The notes: generated by a model from the sequence alone, not told the origin. Counted from the stretch's first letter, positions 17,683 to 27,052 are shown. The stretch: DNA of 64,000 bases from Stieleria sedimenti (GCF_025060895.1 NZ_JANZKV010000042.1:62001-126000); one strand, 5' to 3'. Program-made: numbers and translations.

Positions 17683-19242
17683 ATGAATCGTCCTTTGGAC
17701 CTCAGTCAATTGGCGCTCGATCGCTCGCCGGCGAGTGAATCCTCCCAGGCGGTGAAGCCCCGGCGAAAGCCTTGGGTTTCGCGGTACGTACTCCCGCTAG
17801 CGATCCTGCTCGGCTTTCTAGGACTGCTTGTCGCGGCGGCTGGGCGTCAGTTGATGCCACAACCCAGCGTGACGGTCGTGCCGGTGATCGTTAAGCGAGC
17901 GGAGGTCCAACAGGCAGGCACCACACTGTTTCAATCACCGGGTTGGATCGAGCCGCGACCGACAGCGATTCGTGTCGCGGCGTTGGCCCCCGGTGTGATT
18001 GACGAGCTGTTGGTGGTCGAGGGACAACGTGTCAAGAAAGACCAACCGATCGCAAAGTTGATTGCGATTGATGCCGAACTGGACGTCGAGCAAGCGAAAA
18101 ATTCACTGGAGATTCGCGAGGGAGAACTGAATCGCGCGATTGCCGAACGCGATGCGGCAAAGGTGCGGATCGAGAATCCTGTTCATCTGGAAGTACCACT
18201 GGCCGATGCCCAAAGCACGCTGGCCAAGTCGAAAACGGAACTGGAAAAACTTCCGTTCTTGATCCAAGCCGCCGAAGCGGAGGTGAAGTACGCACACAGC
18301 AGCATGGAGGGGAAACGCGAGGCCAAGGATGCGATCGCTTCACGAATCGTGCGACAGGCTGAAAGTGAACATGCGACGGCTCACGCGAATCTACAAGAGC
18401 TACACAAGCGACAACCGAATCTGCAATCCGAGGTAGACACGTTGCAGAGGAAGGTCGACGCATTGCAGCGACAGCGAAACTTGCTGATCGAGGAAAACCG
18501 TCAGCTCCAGGAAGCGGAGGCGAAGGTGCAGTCGGCGAAGGCGCTCCGAGACGAGGCGAAGCTGCGTGTGCGGCAATCCGAATTGGCGTTGGATCGCAAC
18601 ATTGTCCGCGCGCCGATGGACGGGCGAGTCTTGAAGCTCGTCGCCGCACCGGGAACGCGCGTGATGGGAATGGAAACGACCGCTGGGCAAAGCTCGAACA
18701 CGGTGATCGAAATGTACGATCCCGAGCGTTTGCAAGTCCGCGCGGACGTGCGATTGGAAGATGTGCCGATGGTCACGCCGGGCCAGCCAGTGGAAATCGA
18801 AACGGCTTCTTCAAAGACGCCGATCCAAGGCCGCGTCCTTCAATCGACCAGTTCGGCAAACATTCAAAAGAATACTTTGGAAGTCAAAGTCGAATTGCTT
18901 GACCCTCCGCCAACGGTTAGCCCTGAAATGCTGGTCACCGCAACATTTTTGGCTCCCATCGTTGGGAACACCAAGAGCGAGGCGACGGAAACGGAGCGAA
19001 TGTTCGCACCGGAACATCTGATTCAGTCGGGAGACAGCGGTGCATTCGTCTGGGTTGTCGATGCGGATGAACGAGCCCAACGGCGAACCATTGAAGCGGG
19101 TGCATCCAGTGCGGGCGGATTGGTGGAAGTGAAGTCGGGTTTGAAGGTCACCGACAAATTAGTCGCAAGCGGCATGGATGGATTAACGGAAAATAGTCCG
19201 GTCAAGGTGACCGGCGACGATCAAACAATGGGAGTAAATTAG
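17683..19242 (+). CDS. HlyD/MacA-type periplasmic adaptor
   Basis: 519 residues. A short cytoplasmic tail and one membrane helix (about 35-55) are followed by the split lipoyl domain ('WIEPRPTAIRVAALAPGVID' then 'VRAPMDGRVLKLVAAPGTRV'). Between them is a long coiled coil rich in Glu/Gln/Lys (about residues 135-300), and the end is beta-barrel and membrane-proximal domains. The coiled coil is longer than in typical MacA, suggesting a wide reach toward a TolC-like channel. It starts two bases after the lipoprotein stop and ends directly at the ATPase start, so it is in the same operon. The only TolC gene in the window is at 28193. Confidence 0.9.
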   Translation: MNRPLDLSQLALDRSPASESSQAVKPRRKPWVSRYVLPLAILLGFLGLLVAAAGRQLMPQPSVTVVPVIVKRAEVQQAGTTLFQSPGWIEPRPTAIRVAALAPGVIDELLVVEGQRVKKDQPIAKLIAIDAELDVEQAKNSLEIREGELNRAIAERDAAKVRIENPVHLEVPLADAQSTLAKSKTELEKLPFLIQAAEAEVKYAHSSMEGKREAKDAIASRIVRQAESEHATAHANLQELHKRQPNLQSEVDTLQRKVDALQRQRNLLIEENRQLQEAEAKVQSAKALRDEAKLRVRQSELALDRNIVRAPMDGRVLKLVAAPGTRVMGMETTAGQSSNTVIEMYDPERLQVRADVRLEDVPMVTPGQPVEIETASSKTPIQGRVLQSTSSANIQKNTLEVKVELLDPPPTVSPEMLVTATFLAPIVGNTKSEATETERMFAPEHLIQSGDSGAFVWVVDADERAQRRTIEAGASSAGGLVEVKSGLKVTDKLVASGMDGLTENSPVKVTGDDQTMGVN

Positions 19243-20004
19243 ATGGCTTTAGTAGAACTGCGTGGCGTTAGCAAGAGTTTCCGTAAAGGTGACGAAACCA
19301 TCACTCCGCTGGACGATATCGACTTGGATATTGACGCGGGTGACTTTGTGTCGCTGATGGGGCCAAGCGGCACGGGAAAGAGCACGCTTCTGAACTTGGT
19401 CAGTGGCATCGACCGCCCGGATTCAGGAACCATCACGGTCGATGGAACGGAAGTGACGAAACTGTCACGCAGCAAACTGGCCGATTGGCGGGCCGCGAAC
19501 CTCGGCTATATTTTTCAAACGCATAATTTGATTCCTGTTCTGACCGCCTATGAGAACGTTGAATTGCCGACGTTGCTCTTGAATCTTTCGTCAACTCAGC
19601 GGCGACAGCGTGTTGAGTTGGCGTTGGAGGCGGTGGGACTGAGCGACCGCGCCGATCACTATCCGCGGCAATTGTCCGGTGGGCAAGAGCAACGAGTCGG
19701 CATCGCCAGGGCGATTGTGGCTCATCCAAAGGTCGTTGTCGCCGATGAGCCAACGGGTAGTTTGGACACCGAAACCAGCGAGCAAGTTCAGGTCCTGCTG
19801 CAACGACTCAACAAGGAACTCGATATCACGCTGTTGATGGTCACTCACGATCGCGATGCCGCGAGCATCGCTTCGCGGCAATTGATGCTCGATCGCGGGA
19901 AGTTTTTAGAAAGAGGGGGAGACAAGGAGAGCGGGAGTCTGGGAGAGTGGGAGGTGGGAGTCGGGAACGCAGGAGATTCAGTAGCCATCAAGAAATTTGG
20001 CTGA
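19243..20004 (+). CDS. ABC exporter ATP-binding protein (LolD/MacB type)
   Basis: 253 residues. Walker A GPSGTGKS (residues 40-47), Q-loop FQTHNLIP, signature LSGGQEQRV, Walker B VVVADEP, and switch His in MVTHDRD. All motifs of an active ATPase are present. The ATG follows the adaptor stop directly. The last 30 residues ([19 protein letters not shown]...) are not part of the family: the DNA coding them is the GGGAG-type intergenic repeat, so a repeat seems to have extended the C-terminus. Partners are the permeases at 15948 and 20047. Confidence 0.92.
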   Translation: MALVELRGVSKSFRKGDETITPLDDIDLDIDAGDFVSLMGPSGTGKSTLLNLVSGIDRPDSGTITVDGTEVTKLSRSKLADWRAANLGYIFQTHNLIPVLTAYENVELPTLLLNLSSTQRRQRVELALEAVGLSDRADHYPRQLSGGQEQRVGIARAIVAHPKVVVADEPTGSLDTETSEQVQVLLQRLNKELDITLLMVTHDRDAASIASRQLMLDRGKFLERGGDKESGSLGEWEVGVGNAGDSVAIKKFG

Positions 20005-20046
20005 CCCTCCATTCTCCATTCTCCATTCTCCATTCGGCAATCTCCC
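19909..20046. repeat. Text-like repeat spanning ATPase tail and intergenic gap
   Basis: Bases 19909-19980 are G-rich units (GGGAGTCTGGGAGAG, GGAGGTGGGAGTCGGG) that are translated as the ATPase tail. Bases 20005-20034 are CATTCTCCATTCTCCATTC units that end just before the next ATG. Confidence 0.65.
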
Positions 20047-21180
20047 ATGTTCACCTACGTCCTTAAAACTCTCTGGCGTCATCGCACTCGAACCTTACTC
20101 ACCGTCACCGGCGCGGCGGTGGCGATGTTTGTCTTCTGCTTCGTTGGTTCGGTGCAGGAAGGGTTACAGCGACTGACAACCGGTTCCGATGCAGATCGCA
20201 GTTTGATCGTTTTTCAGGAGAACCGCTTTTGCCCGACAACCAGCCGATTACCGGAAGACTACTCGCGCAAAATCAAGGAGATTCCCGGTGTTCGTGATGT
20301 CATGCCGATTCAGGTGTGGACCAATAATTGCCGTGCGAGCTTGGATATTGTGGTCTTCAACGGAGCCGACCCGCAGCAAATCAAATCGACGCGTCCGTTG
20401 ACGTTAACAGCAGGAGACTGGCATGCGTTTTCGACGCAACGGGACGCCGCCATTGTCGGTCGTAATGTTGCTCAGCGGCGAGGGCTGAAGACGGGAGACC
20501 AATTCTCGATCGGTGATATCTCCGTCAAGGTTGCCGGAGTATTCCAGTCGACCGTGCCATCGGAAGAAAACTTGATATATACGAGTCTCGCTTTCCTACA
20601 ATACACACGCGGTCTCGACGCCGCTGGATTGGTCACGCAGCACGAAGTGTTGTTGACCGACGACGCCGACCCGGACCGCGTTGCCAGTGAAATTGACGCC
20701 AAGCTACGCGCCGGCAGCGTCGCGACCAAAACGCGTCGCAAAGGTGCCTTTCAAGCCAGCACGCTTTCGGATCTCGTCGACTTGATCGGTTTCGCACACT
20801 GGTTGGGCTATGCGTGTGTCGGGTTAGTTTTGTCGCTCGTTGCAACCACCACGGTCATGAGTGTCCAAGATCGAATCAAAGAATACGCGGTTTTGCAAAC
20901 CATTGGCGTGCGACCGTTGCGGGCCATGCGGCTGGTGTTGACCGAGAGCACGATCCTGTGTCTTGTCGGCGGCATCGCGGGGACCGCACTGGCAATGGCA
21001 GCATTGGCCATCGGTGGTTTCGCGATCGGAGCTGAGGGAGCGACCATCGCCTTTCGACCGTCCATCGGATTAGCCCTCACAGGTGCCTTGGTGTCGCTGG
21101 CTGTTGGCATTGCAGCGGGACTAGCACCCGCTATCCAGGCGGGCACCGTCCCCATCGTCAACGCCCTCCGGCAAGCCTGA
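20047..21180 (+). CDS. ABC exporter permease (FtsX/MacB type), second subunit
   Basis: 377 residues beginning [22 protein letters not shown], the usual FtsX start, with an N-terminal helix, a periplasmic MacB_PCD domain (about 45-240), and three C-terminal helices with '[22 protein letters not shown]'. It differs from the first permease, so the exporter is a heterodimer. The start follows an intergenic repeat with no good ribosome binding site. It is the last gene of the exporter operon; a family A gene begins 68 bases later. Confidence 0.88.
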   Translation: MFTYVLKTLWRHRTRTLLTVTGAAVAMFVFCFVGSVQEGLQRLTTGSDADRSLIVFQENRFCPTTSRLPEDYSRKIKEIPGVRDVMPIQVWTNNCRASLDIVVFNGADPQQIKSTRPLTLTAGDWHAFSTQRDAAIVGRNVAQRRGLKTGDQFSIGDISVKVAGVFQSTVPSEENLIYTSLAFLQYTRGLDAAGLVTQHEVLLTDDADPDRVASEIDAKLRAGSVATKTRRKGAFQASTLSDLVDLIGFAHWLGYACVGLVLSLVATTTVMSVQDRIKEYAVLQTIGVRPLRAMRLVLTESTILCLVGGIAGTALAMAALAIGGFAIGAEGATIAFRPSIGLALTGALVSLAVGIAAGLAPAIQAGTVPIVNALRQA

Positions 21181-21248
21181 CTGGCATTGACTCGCATCGC
21201 ACCGGTGCCGATAATCGCTTCGTTGTGAAGCTCGCCAACTGACATTTC

Positions 21249-21683
21249 TTGAGAAGTAAGCTTTTGCTGTCTACCCTCATCCAGTTTCTAACTCTGCTGG
21301 CTTTCAACGTGCATGCGTTGGCGGGATGTTGCGTGCATCATGAGCATGCGATGGCGAATTGCGGGCATGAGTCAATTGGTTGCCATGCTTCATTGGGCCA
21401 TGACGGGAAACATTCCGCCGAGTACGATGAAGCCGCACATCAAGAGGGCGTGCCTGCCGACGATCACTCCCAGCCGTGCGACGAAGGCCGCTGTGTCTAT
21501 GTCGACGCCAGAATCGCTTCACCGCATTTCGATCTCCAGCCAATCGCCATTTGGACATGCGGACCGGCAAAGCGACTGGTCCCGCATCTCTTCACGTCGG
21601 CAGCTCATTCTTTATCGGCGGAAGCCGCCTGGTGTGTGACCGCCGGTGGTCGCTGCGCACTGCTGCAATCCTGGCAAATCTAG
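21249..21683 (+). CDS. Small Cys/His-rich lipoprotein, family A, copy 2
   Basis: 144 residues (TTG start; a second in-frame TTG at 21264 with GAGAAG seven bases upstream is an alternative). The lipobox ALAGC is followed by CVHHEH, then a His/Asp-rich segment, PCDEGRCVYVD, and the ending CALLQSWQI. It aligns with the 7238 gene at both ends (FLGCCLHHHH, and QQSWQI). It precedes the family B gene at 21987, just as 7238 precedes 7838. It has about 13 His and nine Cys. Periplasmic metal binding is inferred. Confidence 0.7.
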   Translation: MRSKLLLSTLIQFLTLLAFNVHALAGCCVHHEHAMANCGHESIGCHASLGHDGKHSAEYDEAAHQEGVPADDHSQPCDEGRCVYVDARIASPHFDLQPIAIWTCGPAKRLVPHLFTSAAHSLSAEAAWCVTAGGRCALLQSWQI

Positions 21684-21765
21684 GCATCGTCCGACAATAT
21701 CTGCGGCAAACGCAGGCGTAACGAAACTCGCCAGGAGTTTCGTCAATTCGCTGAATAGCAACCGA

Positions 21766-21931
21766 ACTCCATGGCGGCTTGCGCTACGGTTTTTTGGGTT
21801 TCGCCGCGCTGCAGTTCCCCGTCTCAGCCGTTTTGACAATCGGCTGAACATCTTAGGAAGTGGCACCAGCATTCCGCAAGAATCGCGGCTGTCATACAAC
21901 GATCCGAAATCCTTGGTGGCTTTCGCTACGG
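21766..21931. repeat. Two degenerate GGCGGCTTNCGCTACGG repeats
   Basis: CCGAACTCCATGGCGGCTTGCGCTACGG (21762-21789) and CCGAAATCCTTGGTGGCTTTCGCTACGG (21904-21931) lie in the gap before the family B gene. Both are followed by a TTTT run, and the same type occurs at 15354-15434. Confidence 0.55.
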
Positions 21932-21986
21932 TTTTGGACCAATGCTAGAAATTTAACTACCCAATCAAAACTTGAAGGACATGAAG

Positions 21987-22679
21987 ATGAAAGTTTCAAA
22001 AATGATGTTTGCCATGGCTGTTTGTGCTGCGATCTCTTTGGCTGGCGGATCGCTCTCGGCCCAAGAGGCGGGACATGAAGGCCACGACCACGCCGGACAT
22101 GATCACGACGGACACGACCACGGTGATCATGCCCACAGAGGTGAAACGTTGGCGTTCTATTTGCCCGAGTGGAAGTCGATGCACTTTGACGATGCCAACA
22201 AAGCGGCTCAGCATGCTGCGACCGTCAAGAAACTTGGCTGTGAAGTCAAGCAGGACAGCCACGATGGTCACACCGATGTGACCTATCGTATCGCCCAATG
22301 GAAGGAAATGGAGGTCAAGGACCACAAGATGGCCGAGCAATGGGCGGGTTGGCTATCGAAGTCTGGCTTCGATGTGTCACACGCTCACCCCGATCCAGCC
22401 TACGCCAAGGGTCCCGAGGTCGTGGAGTTTCGGATGGTGAAATGGAAACGCATGCACGGTGATGGCTCAGCCAACGAAAAGCAGATGATCGACACGCTGA
22501 AAAAAGTGGGCGCGGAAGTTCGCGTGGACTCGCACGACGGACACTCCGACATCGCGTTTCGTGCCCCGACTTGGCGTGACGTTCACGTTGCTAATCACAA
22601 GACTGCTGACCAATTGATGGGCTGGCTAAAGCAAAACGGCTTCGAGACCCGTCACGAGTATGGCGACCATGATCACTAG
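21987..22679 (+). CDS. Exported His-rich protein with two W/H domains, family B, copy 2
   Basis: Start at the ATG at 21987 (230 residues, the same as the 7838 paralog), with GAAGGA seven bases upstream; the longer frame begins at TTG. A signal peptide (cleaved near LSA-QEAG) and a His/Asp-rich linker (HDHAGHDHDGHDHGDHAH) are followed by two family B domains. Conserved markers are SMHFDDANKAAQHAATVKKL, GHTDVTYR, GHSDIAFRAPTWRDVH and a final GFETRHEYG. It is clearly homologous to the 7838 protein over its whole length. It is followed by a hairpin and the convergent family C gene. Confidence 0.8.
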   Translation: MKVSKMMFAMAVCAAISLAGGSLSAQEAGHEGHDHAGHDHDGHDHGDHAHRGETLAFYLPEWKSMHFDDANKAAQHAATVKKLGCEVKQDSHDGHTDVTYRIAQWKEMEVKDHKMAEQWAGWLSKSGFDVSHAHPDPAYAKGPEVVEFRMVKWKRMHGDGSANEKQMIDTLKKVGAEVRVDSHDGHSDIAFRAPTWRDVHVANHKTADQLMGWLKQNGFETRHEYGDHDH

Positions 22680-22704
22680 CAATTGCTAATCAACGCCCGA
22701 TCGA

Positions 22705-22728
22705 GCGGCTTGCGGTAACGCGAGCCGC
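22705..22728 (+). terminator. Possible hairpin after family B copy 2
   Basis: GCGGCTTGCG and CGCGAGCCGC pair (one G-U) around a GTAA loop, nested between CGCCC and GGGCG. No T-run, so termination is only possible. Confidence 0.4.
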
Positions 22729-22968
22729 TAAGGGCGGTCGGCGTCCACGGTAGCGGAAGCCGACAACGGCTTGTTGATTTTTGGTGATGACGGCGGCTTC
22801 GTCATATCTTCGCAAGCCTGTTCGGAAGTTTCATTTCCGGGGTGGAGTGACTGATTTCAAAATTGTGGAACAGAGTCCCTTTGATCTGTTGTTTGATTTC
22901 ATCGGAACGGTCCGTGCCACTGGACGCGATAATCACGTGCGGCTCTATGGCCCGGTTTTATTCGGCTG

Positions 22969-23922
22969 CTACTGGATCGTCGGTGGCGGCGGCGTGTTGC
23001 CAAGCTGAGCGTCTACCGCCGGAGGCGGTGGAGCTTGCTCAAGAATAGGCGGTGCCATCGGGGCACTGTCAGGGCCGCCTGACGGTGAGACGCCAACGTC
23101 GTTCATCAAATGATGCAAGGTTGCTTCAACCAGTTCCATTTTTGAGAGGATCCCCAACGATCCGATTTGGCGTTGGTGTATCCGCGACCAACCTCGTACA
23201 TCTTGCTGGATGTGATGGAACAGTTGGTCGGTGCCATTGATACGCGATCGAATTGCGTCGCGATCGTTGTTGTGGTCGGCTGCATGGATGAACTTGGCAG
23301 CGTCGAGCAGTTGATAGGCTTCGCGATACGTTTCGGCGAACCCTGGATTGTGTTGATAGTTGTGATGGAGATCAAGCAACAACTCGTTGGCTAACGTTTC
23401 CAACCGACCGGACAAGTCGTCGGTTTGATTGAAGCCACCATAGGGGACAAGGGCTGGCTTGGCGGCGACATAGGTCCCCGATGATGAAACAGGAGCGATC
23501 GGTGCGAAGTAATGCTGATCGCCCTGGACGTAGTATTGTCCATGCCCATGCCCGTGGATTGTGGGAACGACGTGCGACCAACCCGTGTGAACGACATCGT
23601 GATGTGTAGTGCCGACAACGTGGCCGTGCGAGTCTTGCACGATATGGTTGTGGTGATCAATGTGGCCGCCGACGATTCCACCATGCAGGTGTGATCCGTG
23701 ACCAATCCCAAGGTGAACACCATGCCCCAAGTGCGACCCGTGTCCCAAATGAATGCCGTGATTCGAGTGCCCACCGTGGCCGAGGTGAATGCCACCGTGC
23801 CCCAAGTGCGACCCATGACCGATGTGCGAACCGTGTCCCGAGTGGCCACCGTGATGATGTTGTGCGAAAGCGGGGACGGCGACGGCGATCGCGTAGGCAG
23901 CGACCAAGTATCGAATGTTCAT
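22969..23922 (-). CDS. Exported His-rich/helical protein, family C, copy 2
   Basis: Start at the ATG at 23922 (317 residues), giving a signal peptide cleaved near AFA-QHHHG. The N-terminus is a repetitive His/Gly run built on GHGSHLGHG units (about residues 20-85). Then come HIDHHNHIVQDSHGHV and HDVVHTGWSHVVP, the conserved helical domain (HNPGFAETYREAYQLLDAAK, LHHLMNDVGVS), and the ending LGNTPPPPTIQ. It matches the 9406 protein in order and in most conserved residues but lacks the long QQGY tail. It reads toward the family B gene, as in the first module. Dozens of His suggest metal binding. Confidence 0.8.
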   Translation of the reverse strand: MNIRYLVAAYAIAVAVPAFAQHHHGGHSGHGSHIGHGSHLGHGGIHLGHGGHSNHGIHLGHGSHLGHGVHLGIGHGSHLHGGIVGGHIDHHNHIVQDSHGHVVGTTHHDVVHTGWSHVVPTIHGHGHGQYYVQGDQHYFAPIAPVSSSGTYVAAKPALVPYGGFNQTDDLSGRLETLANELLLDLHHNYQHNPGFAETYREAYQLLDAAKFIHAADHNNDRDAIRSRINGTDQLFHHIQQDVRGWSRIHQRQIGSLGILSKMELVEATLHHLMNDVGVSPSGGPDSAPMAPPILEQAPPPPAVDAQLGNTPPPPTIQ

Positions 23923-24060
23923 GGCTGGGGCTCCACCAAAAGGATGCTGTGAAGGCCACGCCATTTCAATCAGCCACCGTGACGATTCTCTTGGCGAAGA
24001 CCAACCCAACCCCCATTCTAGCCGTTAAACATGACATCACAACCATTACCCCTCCGGCGA

Positions 24061-24735
24061 TCATGCTGCACGCATTTTTAGGCAATGATCATCCGGCACA
24101 AACTGAGCGATTGGAACAAACTCCGACGTAGCCCATTTACAAGCCAAGACTTCAGCGGTTTCCAACCGATAAGTCCATCCGTACACTTTCAATGCGTTGG
24201 CGGCGACTGCTCGGGCAACACACGGGTGTGTCATGAGGTTGCTCATTTGACAGAGAACATTTTCTTCAACAACAGCATCGAGGCGTTCGTTGGGATCATG
24301 CACTTCGTCGCGATCAAGCTCTGCGAGTCGGTAGTCGACATTGGTGTAGCCCAACCACCGACGAACTGCGGGTAGGTCCGCAAGCTGCTGGGGATCAAGT
24401 AGATCAGTCATTGCAGCGCAATGAGAATGTCCGCAAATGATGATGTCGGACACTTTCAACTCGCTGACGGCATACTCAATTGTCGCCGCGACGCACATGT
24501 CTTCGGCACCACTGAGTCGCGATCGAAACGGTGGCACAATGTTCCCCGCATTTCGTAGTACAAACAACTCACCTGGTTCTGTCTGCGTGAGCAAAGCTGG
24601 GTCAATCCGAGAATCAGAGCATGTGATGAAGAGAGTGGACGGACTTTGACCGGACCGAAGCCTCTGAAACAATACTTGCTTGGAGGAATAGACTTCGTCC
24701 TGGAATCGTTGGATACCGTTGATGAGAGATTGCAT
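24061..24735 (-). CDS. Beta-class carbonic anhydrase
   Basis: Start at the ATG at 24735 (224 residues); the longer frame lacks family similarity in its extra 45 residues. The zinc-site residues of the beta class are present: C39, D41 and R43 in ITCSDSR, and H103 and C106 in CGHSHC. The enzyme converts CO2 and water to bicarbonate in the cytoplasm. It lies downstream of a SulP anion transporter in the same direction, a common pairing for bicarbonate uptake or pH control, with one small lipoprotein gene between. The enzyme itself is zinc-dependent, which fits a metal-handling neighbourhood but does not prove a link. Confidence 0.92.
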   Translation of the reverse strand: MQSLINGIQRFQDEVYSSKQVLFQRLRSGQSPSTLFITCSDSRIDPALLTQTEPGELFVLRNAGNIVPPFRSRLSGAEDMCVAATIEYAVSELKVSDIIICGHSHCAAMTDLLDPQQLADLPAVRRWLGYTNVDYRLAELDRDEVHDPNERLDAVVEENVLCQMSNLMTHPCVARAVAANALKVYGWTYRLETAEVLACKWATSEFVPIAQFVPDDHCLKMRAA

Positions 24736-24820
24736 GGTTCGTCTATCCGAATTGACTGTTGCATTTGTGAAAAAGTGGCAAGAGTTCCGATGAGATTCGT
24801 AGTCGCGACGCGACGACTTG

Positions 24821-25105
24821 CTAGTGACAGCAACCACTTGTGCAGCTTTCGTCGATTGAGGCGGCGGCAACGCGGTCTAAGGGACTGGCCGGTGGTGAAC
24901 CGGATAATCGAACCGGCGGCGAAGGCGTGTTGGCAGCGGCCTCATAGTCAATGTTCGCCACCGATTGCTCGATGTAGTCTTCGTATGCCGTGTTCGTCGG
25001 TGTCGGTTTGGCTCGCCAGGGCAAAGCGGCGCAACCGACGTGCAGTGAGATCGAAAGCAATCCTGCTGCCAGAAGCACGCAACGTCTAACGGGTTGGCTT
25101 CTCAT
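24821..25105 (-). CDS. Small lipoprotein with C-terminal CTSGCCH
   Basis: 94 residues. Signal peptide with lipobox LHVGC-AAL, an Ala/Pro-rich linker, and the C-terminal end SCTSGCCH, which could bind one metal ion. A GGA lies about seven bases before the ATG. It sits between the carbonic anhydrase and SulP genes in the same direction. The family is not recognised. Confidence 0.6.
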   Translation of the reverse strand: MRSQPVRRCVLLAAGLLSISLHVGCAALPWRAKPTPTNTAYEDYIEQSVANIDYEAAANTPSPPVRLSGSPPASPLDRVAAASIDESCTSGCCH

Positions 25106-25163
25106 CTGAAATCCATTTCATTTTCGAGGTAACATTCAAACAGAAAGTAGGTTTTTGTGATAT

Positions 25164-26765
25164 CTACGCAGCGGCTTGACGTGACTCGGCTGTCTGAGCT
25201 GTGGCGAGTGTCGATTGCCGCTGTTCTTCGGCCTCGGCGGTCGTGTCGATAGCAGCGTGTAGCGATCCCCAATCGACGATGAGTGTTCCACCACTACGTT
25301 CGTGCTGTTGAGTCCAGGTCATTAAAAGTTCCAAACATGCGTGGTCGATATGGTCCAACTCCGTGAGGTCGATGTGAACTTCGCTAGCGACGGGCAAGCG
25401 ATCGAGAGCTTTCGCCAACTGAGGCAGGCGAAGAAACGTTGCCGCTCCACTGAGGTGAAGCAAGCAATAATTGCCTTCACCGCGAACGACCAAGGTGTGA
25501 AGGTGAGAAAACCGATAAAGCAGTTTGACCGCGGACAGCACCACCCCCACCACGACGCCCGTTAGCAAGTCCGTCGCAACGATCGTTCCGAGCGTGGCAA
25601 GATAGACCCCGACTTCACTGTAACCATGACTCTTCAGTTGCTTGATGGCTTTGAGATTGACGAGTTTGATTCCTGTGTAGACAAGGATGGCGGCTAAGGC
25701 GGCGGTCGGAATGAACTCGACGACGGAAGCGAGCACGACGACGAACGCCAGCAACCACGCGCCGTGCAAGATGGCGGACAAACGCGATTGTCCGCCGGAC
25801 TCGACGTTCGCACTGCTGCGCACGATCACGCCCGTCATCGGCAGTGAACCAAGCAATCCGCAAATCATGTTGCCAATGCCTTGTGCGACCAACTCGCGGT
25901 CGTAATCGGTCCGAACGTCTGGCTTCATCTTTTCAACGGCTGACGCACACAGCAACGTTTCCGCACTGGCAACGATTCCGATGACCACACCTGCCTGCAG
26001 AACCGCCTGCCACGGAGTCGTCTGAAAAACCTGTGGCGAGGCGAAATGCAACTCGCTCATTAGACTCACTGGCATTTGAACGAATTGAACGTCGGGTTGC
26101 CAGCATGCCGCAAAGACTGACGCTGATACGATCGCGACGAGGGGAGCCGGAACCAAGCGCAGTCTTCCTTTGGCCAGTTTGTTCCACGCCAACAGGATGA
26201 CGATGGCGAGCGTCCCGAGGGCGGCGGCTTGATCGTGACTCAGGACTGCAGAATAGGCGGCCGACGGAATCGAGACGAGATTCGATAGACCATTGGACTT
26301 CGGAGCATCATCCAGCATGACGTGGAATTGGCTGGCGAGGATTAGCACACCGACGCCCGCAAGCATGCCGTAAATAACGGCGGGGGATACTGCGCGGAAC
26401 CATTGTCCTAGCCGCATCATTCCGGCGACCAGTTGAAGACTGCCTCCGATCAGGACGGCCACACCCAATGCTGCGATTCCATGCTCTCGCACCAGCTCGA
26501 AGACAATCACCGTCAAGCCAGCGGCTGGTCCGCTGACCTGTAGCGGAGCTCCGGCGAACCAACCCACGACGAGGCCGCCGACAATTCCGGTGATCAAACC
26601 CGCAGCGACGGGGACGCCCGAGGCGATTGCAATTCCCATGCACAACGGCAATGCGACCAAGAAGACAACGATCGAAGCAAGGAAATCCTGCTTCGGTGAT
26701 TGAATTAAGGATGACCAATAGGCCCTTTGAAACGACTGGTGCATGAAACTTGTTCTCTGGGACAT
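25164..26765 (-). CDS. SulP family anion (bicarbonate/sulfate) transporter
   Basis: Start taken at the ATG at 26765 (533 residues); an internal Met at 26744 is possible. About 11-12 membrane helices carry the SulP motifs 'DFLASIVVFLVALPLCMGIA' near the N-terminus and 'VSGPAAGLTVIVFELV'. The last 120 residues form a STAS domain ('EVHIDLTELDHIDHACLELL'). Bicarbonate rather than sulfate is suggested by the carbonic anhydrase two genes downstream. The extreme C-terminus is Ala/Gln-rich and not conserved. Confidence 0.9.
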   Translation of the reverse strand: MSQRTSFMHQSFQRAYWSSLIQSPKQDFLASIVVFLVALPLCMGIAIASGVPVAAGLITGIVGGLVVGWFAGAPLQVSGPAAGLTVIVFELVREHGIAALGVAVLIGGSLQLVAGMMRLGQWFRAVSPAVIYGMLAGVGVLILASQFHVMLDDAPKSNGLSNLVSIPSAAYSAVLSHDQAAALGTLAIVILLAWNKLAKGRLRLVPAPLVAIVSASVFAACWQPDVQFVQMPVSLMSELHFASPQVFQTTPWQAVLQAGVVIGIVASAETLLCASAVEKMKPDVRTDYDRELVAQGIGNMICGLLGSLPMTGVIVRSSANVESGGQSRLSAILHGAWLLAFVVVLASVVEFIPTAALAAILVYTGIKLVNLKAIKQLKSHGYSEVGVYLATLGTIVATDLLTGVVVGVVLSAVKLLYRFSHLHTLVVRGEGNYCLLHLSGAATFLRLPQLAKALDRLPVASEVHIDLTELDHIDHACLELLMTWTQQHERSGGTLIVDWGSLHAAIDTTAEAEEQRQSTLATAQTAESRQAAA

Positions 26766-26929
26766 CAAGTGATTTTGGGGGGGAATTGAATAATGGAACC
26801 AACCGGCCGCCAGCACTCCCTTGCTTCGGAACACACGGCTTCCTGGCCGCCAACGACCGGCTGGTCCACTGGGGATTTGTGATCAGACCCGATCTCAATT
26901 GATTGCGCCTGATCGCTTGCGTCCCGTGG

Positions 26930-27052
26930 CTAGTGACTATGTCCGGCGTGGCTACCACCGCCTCCACCTCCTCCGGCGGTCGAAGCACATCCCACGGAAG
27001 TCACAGCGGCCAAGGCGGCCACCAACATCAAACTGAAAAGTAACTTAGCCAT
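26930..27052 (-). CDS. 40-residue lipoprotein with GGGGGGG-SHAGHSH tail
   Basis: A tiny gene. ATG at 27052 has AAAGGA about eight bases upstream. The product is MAKLLFSLMLVAALAAV followed by lipobox TSVGC and a mature peptide of about 18 residues, mostly Gly, ending SHAGHSH with three His. Such a short lipoprotein would be an anchored flexible metal-binding tip. It reads toward the SulP gene with about 160 bases between. Confidence 0.6.
   Translation of the reverse strand: MAKLLFSLMLVAALAAVTSVGCASTAGGGGGGGSHAGHSH

Noticed and set aside
23690-23860. Tandem GHGSHLGHG-coding repeats considered as a CRISPR or DNA satellite
   Set aside because: Repeats are in frame, uneven and coding, with no spacer structure.
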